Source: Gari tellinella (lineage: Eukaryota > Mollusca > Bivalvia > Cardiida > Psammobiidae). From it: DNA of 64,000 nucleotides. A program made the translations under genes and the position numbers. Location: positions 17,817,189 through 17,881,188 of the forward strand of contig OV277869.1 in NCBI GenBank assembly GCA_922989275.2, written 5' to 3'. This document shows positions 1 through 13,200 of the stretch, piece after piece. Under the pieces are notes generated by a model. That model saw nothing but the letters and a program-made list of their open reading frames with translations, did no database searches and was not told the origin of the DNA. Each line of letters starts with the position of its first letter. Positions within the stretch are counted from its first letter, which is position 1.

Positions 1-44
1 CTTTCAAAGATGGTACATGTCTTGTCTTGTTTTGTACGATTTAA

Positions 45-266
45 CCCTTTTGGCTCCAATGGATTTTTACATGCTTATACATTGGACTAGTCCATTATTT
101 TATCTAAGAGTGTTTGGTCTAAATTTTTATTTTCGTTTTTTTTTTGTATTAAAATTCTTACAAGCAAACAGTGTATGTTCTGATCAGACGCCGCATTATG
201 TAACGTCAGATCAAAGTCTACAATGTTTGGTAATGTTCCATAGATGGGATAGTAGGCACAAATGGG
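45..266. mobile_element. MITE family H, copy 1
   Basis: Starts CCCTTTTGGCTCC after TTAA at 41-44 and ends CACAAATGGG before a decayed TTAA. Its centre (about 160-236) is a worn core-1 palindrome: GATCAGACGCCGC..CGTCAGATC. Confidence 0.55.
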
Positions 267-1005
267 ATAAAAAAAATTTCTTCTCATGACTTGGCTCAAT
301 TTACATAAAAGTGGTGCATACACGAGACCAGCTAGCGAATAGATAATGCCCTTATACCAAGTTTGTAACATATCTTACCAGTTCCTGTAAGAAAACAAAA
401 TATCATATTACTTCATGAAATTTCATAAAATTCTCAAGGCCCGATCTATGAAGGCAAATATACACAAACAAAATATCTCAAAGAAACATAACTCTCACTG
501 AAACTAAAATGTATTTCAGTAAGCTTTACATACTCATACAATTTCACCTGTAAAATTTAAACCTTTCAGGATTAGATAAAACGGCGTTTCTAAATAAGTT
601 TAGTGGTCATTCAAAAGGAATTGAGTTTACATCTATGCAGGTTGCAGATAAATGCAGATTCAAAGTAATACTGAAACCTCCAAAAGCAACTTTCTATATT
701 ATTGTTATTCTGTATTAGCATGTAGCAACTTCCTATATTAAATGTAAAACTCGTTTTGCATCTTCCTTTGTATGGTTCGGAAGCAAATAGATGTCCATGA
801 TCAATATAAATGTAGTTTGTTTTCTCCCATATTTTCACAAACCTTGAAAAATTGAGTTTTAGATGTTACGGTAAACTGATACAGCTACTAAGAAAAGTTT
901 TGTTCCAACTAATAATGGTTATAATGATAGAGTAGAGAATCACTTCTCATATTTCATTAAATCAGCAACATATTATTTGTTTAATCTAGAAAACCGTATT
1001 CTTAC
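267..1005. other. Intron, no recognised content
   Basis: AT-rich sequence beyond exon 7. No exon with splice borders, repeat or RNA recognised on either strand. Confidence 0.4.
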
Positions 1006-1240
1006 CTTTTTCACAGGGGGCAGCAGCTGTTCTGTAAGTTTCTGATGAAGGTACCCGAGAAATGGTATAAGATCGGCATTGCGCATGTTCATTCGCGTGT
1101 GCAGTTTAGACTTCACATACTCGCGCATAATGTCCATTGTTTGTGGATTGTTCCTTTTGCCAACCATGCGCTCGAAGTTCTTGGTGTCCAGGACAAAGCA
1201 TTGTGTATTGGCGGTGCACCGGACGGTCTGCATGTAGGTA
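1006..1240 (-). CDS. Exon 7 of the CNB-domain gene (last exon in window)
   Basis: 235 bp; acceptor TTCTTGCAG, donor GTAAGA, ends on a codon boundary. Encodes TYMQTVRCTANTQCFVLD, the last strand of CNB domain 2, then KNFERMVGKRNNPQTMDIM and an Arg/Lys-rich helical tail ending LPPVKK. The 1 kb to the left edge holds no recognisable further exon. Confidence 0.87.
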
Positions 1241-4200
1241 CTGCAAGAATATACACAGTTTGATCATTCCACTGTTGTAGGTGAATAAAAATGCAAATCA
1301 AACTGAGCAGACGTCGGCTTATCATGAACAACCTATGTGACACAAGTATGTTTACTTCTGTAGGATTACCTGTAGTTTACATTTGAATTAAAGCCAAAAT
1401 TATTTTTTTGCTGTGAAGAGTAAAGCCGATATTATTTTACGAAGCAGTTATTCCTGTGCAAACAGTTTGAAGCCTGATCAGACTCCAAACTGTTTGCCAC
1501 TCAGATAAAAATGAAAAGTCAGAATTGCCAAAAGGTTGTCCTTTTCTACATTTTAGTGTTTTGCGTTTACGTTTCTTTTGCGTTTAAACGGGATTCTCCA
1601 CTGTATCCGCTGTATCTTACTTCAGATTGAGCAATGTCTCGATGTCCCCTAGTACTTCTCGTGTCTGGACTGTACATAGGTTGATATGATTTTCTTTCAT
1701 CTTCTTCTCTATGGCGGCATACCCCTGCTCCCTTCGGATCACTAACTCTTCCGGTTTTGTCTCCCAAACTGAAGGGTCTTCGTACTTCCGTAATATAGCG
1801 GCCCTTCGAGCCTCTCTGTATTTTATAAGTAAACTTACAATTACATTTAACCAGCTCGTGAAATTGTTCGAACGAGTAAACACTATTACAGTAAAACCTC
1901 GCTATTACGACCACTAAAATGAAGGCTAATTGATTGTACAATAGAGAGGTGGCAGCTTAAAGCAAGGTGACAGTGAAACAGAAAGCTCCTAAAGGAGCTT
2001 TCTGTTTCACAGTCACCTCGCTTTAAGCGGTAACCTACCGTTAACACCCTAATAATTAATATAATTTAGTGGTCGTAATAGCGAGGTTTTACTGTACATG
2101 TATGTGTGCATGTACAATACAGCTTGGTTCATTTCTATACAACGTACTTGAAGGTAGATTGTGGAATTGATAACGGATGCACTGTAATTTTCGTCATTTC
2201 ATCTGCAATTCCATTAACATTTCTCATACATGGTAAACTGTATGTAAAATATGACTTTCAATTAGTTTGGTTTACGGTTCCAGTGGAGCAAACGTTATTC
2301 CCTCCAAATAAAAGTGTTTATACAAAACAAATATTAAATTGCAAACATATTAGAACAAACTCAGACACATGGTAACCCGGCGTCTGATCAAACTCCAAAC
2401 TGTTTTCTACCAAACATAACCAGAGTTTTCAAAACTCTGCCATTTTCAACGTTTTAGATACTTGCGATTGCGTTTACTTTCTTCATTTAAATAAGGAATA
2501 ACTGTTATATCGTCCGCTTATACGTTTGTTTGTGCTGTAACATTATAATAATTAGCGTGTATGTATCGAACATGCTGTCAAACAGTTTGGAATCAGACCA
2601 AAATTTATGTCGATTAGCTCAACATCGCATCTAAATCCAACTTGTTTGCAAAGAGCAGTACTAGATTAGTCGATAAAATCAATGAAAGTGTGACTGTCAA
2701 AGGAACCATAAATGAGAATAAATCAACAAAATGGCCCATTTGCTTGCTGGAGCTAACAGATAATTATATCTTTTCATGGCCAAATGGTGGCCTAATTTAG
2801 ACACTATGTCACTGGTCAATACATTGCAATTAAACCCGCCATAGATTTTAAGCTTAACACACCCCTTCTCTGCTAGAATACTGTCTGTAAATACATTTTC
2901 CTACTTTCATTCATGAAACTGAGATTCTCGGAAGCATCGAAATGAGTCTCAAATATTTTAATCTTGAAGGAGGCCGTGTAAATCGACGTTCGATCACAAC
3001 ACAAACTGTTTAAGATGATTATGCATCCGGGTAAAGACAATTGGATTGATAAGCTGATCGAAATAAGCATCTTTTGGTAGTGTTAAAACTATTCAAAGGC
3101 CTAAGCCTATTTATAAATAGTGGTGTCATACAAACCTACCGATCTCAAATATCATTATTATACCAATTTTTGCTATTTATCTGCTTCCATAAACAGGTTC
3201 CATTTCCGTGAAAAGATTAACAGAAATCAATTATAGGATATACTTTTCTAAGCACACAAAAAGGTATGATCGACCTCGAGCAAAAATTGGAAAAATAAAT
3301 TGAAAGTGCCTACAAATTAACTTCGAACGGTGGTGATTATCCTCTGTTAGCATGGCAGGCAGTTTTCAATTCCTTAACCTACGTGTACCAGCCGTCCAAT
3401 ATATGGGGCTTAACCCTTATCTTGATTGTTTACCCCTTAACCGTTTCATTGTCGTCTACTTAAATATTGTTGTCTAAAATGTCGTTTCAAAGATAGATTT
3501 AAGGCAGTAGAACTGACGTACTATCAAAACGAGTGGCAAACAGTTTTGATCCTGATCAGACGCCGCTTTGCGCGGCGTCTGATTAGGATCAAAACTGTTT
3601 GCAAAACGCGCTTTATGACGTCATACGGAGTGAAAGGGTTAAGCAAACAGTGCAAATTCAGATTGAACGCCGCAAACTGCGGCATCTGATCTTAGTATGC
3701 TCTGTTTGCCAACAATAATTTCTATCAAAACTAAAATAGAAATGAAAAGTTGGAACAGGCATCTTATAAGCATGGCAAAATCCACTTGACAAACATGTTT
3801 TTACTCAGAAACAACAGTAGTACATAATACTACTTCGTGTTTATTGATTACGTGATACCGACACGTGTTTGAAAACATGTACTTGCATGTTGTTATTTTA
3901 TAGTGAAAAACAGTTTTTCATACAGTCTTGATCTGCCAGTTTTCAAATTTACCATCACTAGGAGACGCTAGACAACTATTCTTCTACTCTAAGACTGATG
4001 ATACCTTGAAAACAGGAATTAATAATTAAAAGCCTTTGGCCAATACGTAGTGTCTAGTGTCATGAGTCTTTTATATTGTTCGTAGATAGGCATGTCTATT
4101 CGGATATGGGTTAAGACGGAACATAACTCACATAAATCAAATATTGAAAATGACAAACTATCAAGATCAATAAATAATATAAAAACAAAATCACATGAGA

Positions 4201-7200
4201 AGAAAACATAACAGAATTTCTTTTTTCGACGATAATACTTTCAGTTACATGTAAACTACGCAAAGTATGAAAGCATACAGTGGAGAATCTGTTATTCTTT
4301 CCCTTTAAACGCAAACGTACGCAAACGCAAAGCACTAAAACGTAGAAAAGAACAACTTTTGGAAAATTCTGATAATTCTTGTTTATCTTGGTGGCAAACA
4401 GTTTGAAGCCTGATCAGACGCCGGGTTACCCGGCGTCTGATCTGGCTCCAAACTGTTTGCACTGCAAATAATAGTGTTAGCGTAAACGCGTTTATTGGGA
4501 AAGAATAACAGATTCTCCACTGTACAAGAGCAATATTGAAAATTATTAAACCAAATACAATAACAAAGCCGTCACTATTCTTAAATGATCGTTTTTAAAA
4601 GAAAAGAATAGCATTCTCTCTACTAAAATTAATAGGAACATGACTTTGTAAATCACATTGTGTTTTTAGCACACATTAATAATGTTCGAAATGCTGGGTC
4701 ACACACTACGAATATTTATACTATAGACATATACATATATACGTATACATATATACAATTAACTGTAATTTATATATGATAAAAATGTAATATAATGAAA
4801 TGTAAGCATGGCTACTATACTTTAGGAAGTGTAGTATGCCCGCTCACAGGAATGTCATCCTAACAACGATTCCCTCCTTACAACGACCGTTGCCGCCGAT
4901 TTCCAAGACAAGTATGTCCGACCTTTTCACTGTTGCAATATCGTCTGCTTAAAATTGTCGTCTGCTGCTTTTTCTTAAAGTTACATGTTGATATTTTGAC
5001 AAAAAATCATAATAACGAGTGGCAAACCTCTTGAATCCAGATCAGACGAGTAATCTGGATTCAAGCTGTTTACAAATGTAAGCCTATAGCACTCTAATGA
5101 TATTAATTTCCCTCCCTATAACGACTCCCTCCGAACAAAACACACAATATTTGTTTCCCATTTGGTGTCGCTGTAGAGAGGGAGCGCTGTACTATGTTAC
5201 CCATTAAACTTCAAAAGAACAATTCAAGTGTACAAATTAAGAATACATCTGTTATATGCAAACAGTGCATGTCCTGTTCAGAGGGCTCCTGCAATGTCTA
5301 CAATGTTTGTCATTTTCAATGTACAGCGTTCCCTCTCTAAAACGACACCCAATAGGAGACACATATTGTGTGCGTTGTTCAGAGGAAGTCGTTATAGGGA
5401 GGGAAATTGGCTTACATTTGCAAACAGCTTGAATCCAGATAAGACGCCGCGTTACGCGGCGTCTGATCTGGATTCAAGCTGTTTGTAAACCGTCATTATA
5501 TTTATTCCATCAAAATGTAATTTTGAGAAAAAACAGCAGACGACAATTTGAAGCAGACGATATTGCAGCAGGAAAAGTGTTAAACATTTTGTCTTGTTTG
5601 GGGAACAGCCGTAAGGGTCGTTGTAAGGAGGGAGTCGTTGTTGGGAGGGCCGTTGTAGAGAGGGAGCGCTGTACATGTACTGTAAATATTAACCTTAAAC
5701 AGTCAAATATTTCAGGAGGGGTGAGTTTACATCATACATTGACCGTTTGTTTTTGTAAAAGCGGAGCGTAACGTATGTAATTGTTCAGCTAGGCACATGT
5801 ATGATTTTTATGTGAAATACAACATCGATATCAATTAAAATCTTTACGTATATACAAACCTGTCTTCCAATAGCCTCTTTCTGATTGCATGTTAAATTAA
5901 ATAAAATTACATTTTTTATTGTTAAAATATTAGCATAATACAGCGCTTCATGAATGATTCAAACAGCGGAGTGAAAACACAACGTGAATTCCACCGAGAT
6001 AGATTGTTTTCAATCGATTTGGGACTCGAATCCGGACCCTTTGGAATGCTTGTCACTCGTTCTATCAACTGAGCTACCAAAACAGAAAATGAAGGACAAT
6101 CTTGCCGGTTATCAAACTTGACCGAGATATTATGGCCATACACGTTCTGACCAAGTTTCAAAAGGATTGGACTAAATTTGTTTGAGTTAGAGAGCAGACA
6201 TGAAAAATTAACGGACGGACGGACGGACGGACGGACGTTCTCACAGTTGGACATTTGTTGGGTATATTTTTTGTTTAAAAGTACCCAACAGTACACTAAA
6301 ATACCTAACAATAACAATAGGGCAATCACGGAATGAATGGAATCTATTGTTCTCCCTACCCAACAAAGGACCTTTCGTGCGCTCGGACAGACAGAGCGAC
6401 AGCGCCACGACATAATACGTCCCGTCTGAAGACGGGCGTATAAACATGTATTCCATAGATAAAATCGCTGTTTGTGAAAGAATCACGACCTGTGTAGCTC
6501 AAAAGGGACCAAAAACAAACCTTTTATGCAGGTTTTTCTAATTACATAATGCGGCTTCTACGTAAAGTAAAGTAAAAATCTACAGAAGCTTTCTGTATTA
6601 CTTTCACTTTGCCACATGGCTTCAACATCAAATAATTAATATTATTAAGGGGCCGATTTAGAACGATTTTAACTGTAATTACTATACCTGAGATGTTCAA
6701 ACTCAATGGAAAGCTGGTCTATTCCAGCTTCGAACGGCCATAGATGAGGATATTGGTGTTGATGTTTCTTTGGCTGTATGCTGACACTTGCACCACCACT
6801 GTAATGTATACAATGACAAAAGGTTGTTCTCTCCCGTTTGCTCGGTCACAACAGGTCGCACGACTGTAAACCCCGTCACTGCCATGACATCATCAATTTT
6901 AAATAATTATCGTCTGCTTTTATTTCTCAAATTGAAATTGTAGGTATTTTGAATTCAGATAAAATAAGACATGGGTGTCAAACAGTTTGGGTCTTGATCT
7001 GACGCCGCGTAATGCGGCGTCTGATCAGGATCAAAACTGTTTGCAAATAACTATTGAGCTCGGGGTTAGGCAGTACATGGGGTAAAACTATTTAACGACA
7101 GGTGGTAGTCACACATATCACAGAAAGTACGTCGTAATGTAATCCTTAGTACATTTTTGCAACGTCAAGTGATGGAAACACCGTTGAAATGAATAAGATA

Positions 7201-10200
7201 ATGACAACCTTGGTAACCCCAGGTCGTGCGACCACCCTACGGATATCTATGAAAACGCACTGCCAAGGAACACAGGGTCATGAACAGGTCATCCAAGTTT
7301 GTCTTGCCAAATTTCGAACCAGCAGACCAGCGTTAAACACGTACGATGTATGTTGTTCTTAAACGCTAATTCTGTTCTTTCTCAGTTTTCCTTTTGCTGA
7401 TATTTTCTTCCTCAACTGTAATTACATAACTGATTTTTAGTTTCGTAAGAATTGGAATTTAGACAAGACCTAAACAATGTTCAAGCTCGAAATGAAACTG
7501 TCAATGCTATGTTTGTTTATCCAACAGTCCGGTGCGCAGGTGCCGTACATTCTCCTTGCGTCTATTCAGTACGTAAAACGTCCGCCGTACTATACATGTA
7601 CTTGCAACTTGCGTCAGTCTTTCGACAGACGTGCGACTATGACCTACGATTCTTTTCCTACATCAAATGAAACTCGCAGCCCTAAATTGCGTATTCCTTG
7701 CGTACCTCTTGCGACGGGCGTAAGGTACCGTGGAGAAGACATTATTACTTTCGTTTAAACGCAAGCAAGACGCAAACACATTGCAATAAAACGTAAGAAA
7801 TAACAACTTTTAGACAAATCTATTTAGTTCAATCTAAGAAGTAAACAGTTTGGAGCCGGGTAACCCGGTGTCTGATATGGCTCCAAAATGCTTGCAATGA
7901 AAATATTATATGTGTCGTAAACGCTTAGATTGGTAAAGGATAATGATGTTTCCACTGTACACGTTGCGTTATTGGCGTTCTTTTCATTGAAAATCGTAGA
8001 AATGTTGATGTGCATGATTTTATCGTCGTTCTTGCCTTGACGGATCGCAGTCCAGAAAGGATTAAGAACTATTCGTAGGCTTTAAATCTCGTGTGCTGCC
8101 CTTGAATACATAGGCATCTTTTTACGTAGAGTGCACGTACCTGATAATGAAATGAAGCCCGACTACTGGATCCCCCTGTCGTATGATGTTGGTATCAAAT
8201 ATATACGTCTCCTTGCGTAAGCTCATCTCTAGCAGCTTCTTAAACTTGGCGTTCATCTGGTTGAAAAATGGATGCTCGTCGATGAAAAGTCTAATCTCTT
8301 CGTATTTTGCCTCTTGTTCAGCCTATTTGATTATACACATTAACCCTTTACCTGATAGCCTGTTTTGAGTATTGAAGATAGGTGACTACTTAAAGCAGGT
8401 TGAAAGTAAAGCAGAATGCGCCTTAAGGCGCATTCTGCTTTACTATCAGCCTGCTTTAAGCTATTATGTGTTAGAACAAAGAAAACATTCCCTATAATAT
8501 ATATTCATGACTGAATGAATTGGAACTATTTTCTTCAGCGGAGGAATAATCATATTCGCTAAAAGGCGCTTACATGAGGGAAAGGGTTAAAGCTGATAAA
8601 AATGATTTTCAAAAACATACAATATCTATGTATACTTTTTTTCTAGGTTTCAAGCAGAGGTGTTTTGCAACATTTGGCACATTTTAAAGCAATTGTGTCC
8701 GTTGTAATCAGTTTGGAGTCCGTTCAGATGCTATGCTTTTCAGCGTCATACCAAGCTCCAAACGTTTTGCCACTCAGATAAATCGTTATTATTTACTTCG
8801 CCACTTCACCATTGTGGTTTTTCGTTTCGATGGGAAAATGTGAGATTTTCTCTACTGTTTGTAGCCGAAATCCTTAACTTACCCTCAGTGATCTATCAAA
8901 CAGGTCTTGATCTATCACCATAAGATCTGTATCTTCATCTGTTACAACAGAAGCGTTTCTACTGAGATCTCTGTGAACCAGCGCCACCTCACCAAAAGCC
9001 CCGCCCACACCTGTAAAAGATGTATCATGGTATCCTTGTTAGCTATTACATTGTCTTAATAAAGTCACATATGTAACACTTATAGTCAAGTCTTATCAAA
9101 TCGTTTCCTCACAATCGTGTACATGTATTTAAACATGTCGTCTGCCTCTATTTATAACATTTAGATATTTTGACATTCAAATTGATTAATAAGAATCGCT
9201 TGATTGAGTGTTAAACAGTTCGGATTTTGATTAAACGTCGAATTATTATGTCTCTGATTCCAATGCTTTTCCAAATGCAAGTTAAGCTTAGAATGATAAA
9301 AGCTCATAAATCGCTATTACTGAGAGGATATATAGGAAAGCCAACACGGTAAACGGAGTTCAAATATGTATCCATAAAACCTCTTTGCTTTACTTACTAT
9401 AAGAAGTGATAAATTTCCCAAACTTATTTCTGTCTAATGGTGCTAACACTTTAGTAGGCTTCTTCTTCATTTTGGTCATGCTACTGTCATCTTCTTCATC
9501 GTCATCATCTTCGATCTCTGTCCCTTCACTCTTTGACCCTAGTACCCCTTCTATTGTTTCTGATGTTAGCTTTGTCATTCCGCTGAGCACAGAGTCTTCC
9601 GATTCGGGTGCCTTCGGTGGTTTCTTTGGTTTCTTCTTCTTCTTCGCAGATGCCCGAGACATTGTGTCTTCTCCCCCTTCGCCAGTCATTTTAGGGTCGA
9701 TGTAAACAGACACTGAGCCTCTTAGTATAATATAGAAACTGAAATAAATGTAGCAGAAACACATGTGGGAATAAATGTATAAACATGTTTATTCCATTAT
9801 ATTGTAAGGTATGTTGGTATGCTTAATCGCTGTCTTCGACAGTTAACGTTAAGGTCCTGATCAAACTCTGACATACCCGGCGTTTGATTTTAGTCCAAAT
9901 TGTTTGCAAAGTACTTGAGTCCAATAGATTCATTTAATGCCAATATTTTCAAGCAAGTGCGTCTATGGCTATGATTTGTTTATCAACTAATTTTAATGCT
10001 CGAAATACCGGTATTAAAACAAGTTCGTTTATATCTCATGCACATACTACACGCCAGTCTTATTGGAAATAGTCAAACATGAGTTACGCAGACATTCTAA
10101 AAGTATACTAACAGTTGTAAGCCCGATGGTAGCTAGAAGCATAAGAAATTAAACCAAACACTTTACTAAATACTAAAACATGCCAGCAAAATTGTTCTGT

Positions 10201-13200
10201 ATGCAAAGCCGCTTATTAAACGGTTTGCACAGTTTCTGTGTCTATGGTAGAACAAATAAACACTTAATGTTTTCTCATAAAACAACCTTTGATTTCGTAA
10301 CATTTTCTCCAAAGACAACATTTCACCATGTCCTATTAATTGCTACAGGAAACTTCCCCCGCCTTCTGATAGATAACTGCTTGTAACAGACTGATAGAAT
10401 ATCAGGATCTCCTTTGGGAACCTTCTGCGTTACTTTCAGCATGCTGTTAACAATCATGTATCGAAAATATTGAGACCAAGCTATTGGGAAAATGACTAAA
10501 GTAATACAGAAATAATAAGCCATAAAATCGCTTGCACATTTCATCCTGCATCTCAGGGCTGCCATTTCTCCGGATTTTTCCTAAATCTCCGGATTTTTCC
10601 CCAGTTCATGGTAGCTTAAAGCAGGCTGAAAGTAAATCAGAATGCGCCCTAAGGCGCATTCTGCTTTACTTACAGCCTGCTTTAAGTAGTCGCATGTCAA
10701 AAAAACAAGAAAAAGGCTATGGGGTAAAGGTACGATTCGTAAAATCGCACTTGAAAAATGCAAATTTTGAAATCTTAGGATTTTTCATGTCAACTTATGG
10801 TAGCCCTGGCATCTATCTGTAGCTGTTAGCAAACTCGGGGGTTAAATGTATACGGAGTAAAATAGATCCTGGTATAACCTCGTTTGAGCAACCAATTTGT
10901 AAAGCAAAGGTTGGGACTTTTAAAGACAAAGGGCTTGCTATTATAGAGTTAGATACTGCTTTAACTATAATACATGTAGGTAGAATATTTGTTATTAAAG
11001 GAGCTCCAATTTATGATTTTGTCCTGCGTTAGGCTGCAAACAATTTTAAATACCGATCATGTCTATTGTTATAGCGTTGCCCAAAAGAGGATATAATATA
11101 ACCAGGGATATTATATACATGTGTATATACATGTATAGTGTCCCAGGTAGAACACAACGTACCAAACAGAACAATTATGCATTAGTTAAATGTAGGCTTT
11201 CATGCTAATTAATTCACTTATTCTATAATTATGTTTCACTTCTGCAACATGCCACCAGGTTGTATGCTATCCATCTAACAATGAATCCAACATGATTGTA
11301 GCTAAAGTGAATGGCATGAGTCTATTGTGATAACTAGTTTTACAACTTTACTACAATACATTTATTCCCATGGTTCCTAAAATAAACTAATTGAGCCATG
11401 AAATGAGAAACCTATACGTATTGCATTGCAAACAGTGTATACCCTGATAATCAGCCGCACCATAGACGCAACGTCTGGTCAGGGTATACACTGTCCGGTG
11501 TGTATACCCTGATAATCAGCCGCACCATAGACGCAACGTCTGGTCAGGGTATACACTGTCCGGAGTGTATACCCTGATAATCAGCCGCACCATAGACGCA
11601 ACGTCTGGTCAGGGTATACACTGTCCGGCTCCCACCAGCAATACATGTACAGCTTTTTGCTACTTAACTTTATACATTGTAGATATACTGAGCGAAAAAC
11701 GTTTAGTGAGTTGTTTAACATAAGATTTCCCATAGACAACATTCCTCGTTTTGTGTAAGTCTGCAACAGCAGAAAATAAAGTAAGCAATACAGTAAATGG
11801 GGTTGCATTAAGAGGCATCAATTGCAATAATTAGTTTTCAGTATTATTTGTTTAAAGTTTACTCATTTTAAATACAAAGGTAGGCAATATGAAAATTACG
11901 CCTTTTTAAACCGACAATTGTACACGAAATACTAAACATTGTATTTAAACATTCCGGTTCGTATTTGGCTACTTTTTCAACACTTGTGTTAACTATCAAG
12001 AGAAACACATGACTGCCATCTCGTTTATGACTTGTAAATCAGTTACAATAAAATGTACAAATGTTTAAAACACTGTCGATATACATTTCTGTTTTGTGAC
12101 GTTCTGTTGTTTATTTCTGTATGCAATATGAGTGATAAAATGTACCACGCAGACGTTGTTTGCATCTTTAATATATGAGTAAGCTTTTTTCATTCAGCAT
12201 TATATACTTTCGGGAAAATCATCGACTATATCAATTTACATTATTGACTCTAAACCATTCTAGCCAATCAAATAGATACCTTTATTGTACAATGTTCATG
12301 CATAAATAGTTAACCCTTTCGGGGCAAAATTAATCATGAGTGTTTACCCCTTCACCGCTATAGTGCCGTCTGCTTCAATAGTGTCGTCTGCAAGATCATT
12401 TCAAAGTTAGATTTAAGGTAGTATGACTTAAAAAACATTAATATGAGTGTCAAACAGCTTGGATCCTGATCAGACGCCACTTTATGCGGCGTCTTGTCAG
12501 GATCCAAACTGTTTGCAAAGTCGACTTTATGCGACTCCGGCGGTGAAAGGGTTAACTCAAAATGTTACCAATCAGAAAACTGTGCTGATTGTTTCTTGTT
12601 AATGTCTGGGTCGGAGTTGCTTTTAGAGAAACCTATTGAAAATCTTTCCTTTTTTGACTACTGTTGTTAATCGAACACATCCATCATTTGCCATAGACAA
12701 CAGCAATAGTACATGTACGTATTGGAATTGTAAATGTACAAAGACAAGATCATTATTAATTCTCGTTTAAGAGATACAAAAACTTTAAAAGGGTTTATTT
12801 AAAGAGTCCACTACTTCTTAACTGACTAGTTAAACAGCTTAAAGCTATTCAGACGCCACGTTACCTGGCGTCAGATCTAGATTCAGACTATTTGCCCATT
12901 GGACATTAACTGTTGAATAAGAAATGACTGTTCTAAGCAAATTATTTCTATCTAAATGCATGTAACAAATGATAAATGGTCAATAGTTCTGAAACTAGTT
13001 GAACAAAATAAGTACAAGTTAGGTTAAATAAGGCACACAGTTCCCTTCAAGAAGCAAACATACATTAACACAATGCTGAAACACACAATTAGTAAATCAT
13101 ATATTCACGGTAATTTTATGTAGTGATATCACGAATGTTGGTATAACACCGATGAAAATGTTGTTTTCAAACTGTTTTAGCTCACCTGGCACGAAGTGCC

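Noticed and set aside
1617..1623. Stop codon at 1617 as the end of the CNB-domain gene
   Set aside because: A GTAAGA donor precedes it, and the join to the exon at 1240 keeps the frame and completes the CNB fold.
6016..6083. A genuine tRNA gene
   Set aside because: A and B boxes fit, but acceptor and anticodon stems do not pair; it is better explained as a SINE head.
9406..9705. Plus-strand Ser-rich frame opposite exon 3
   Set aside because: It is the antisense of the charged linker of the CNB-domain gene.
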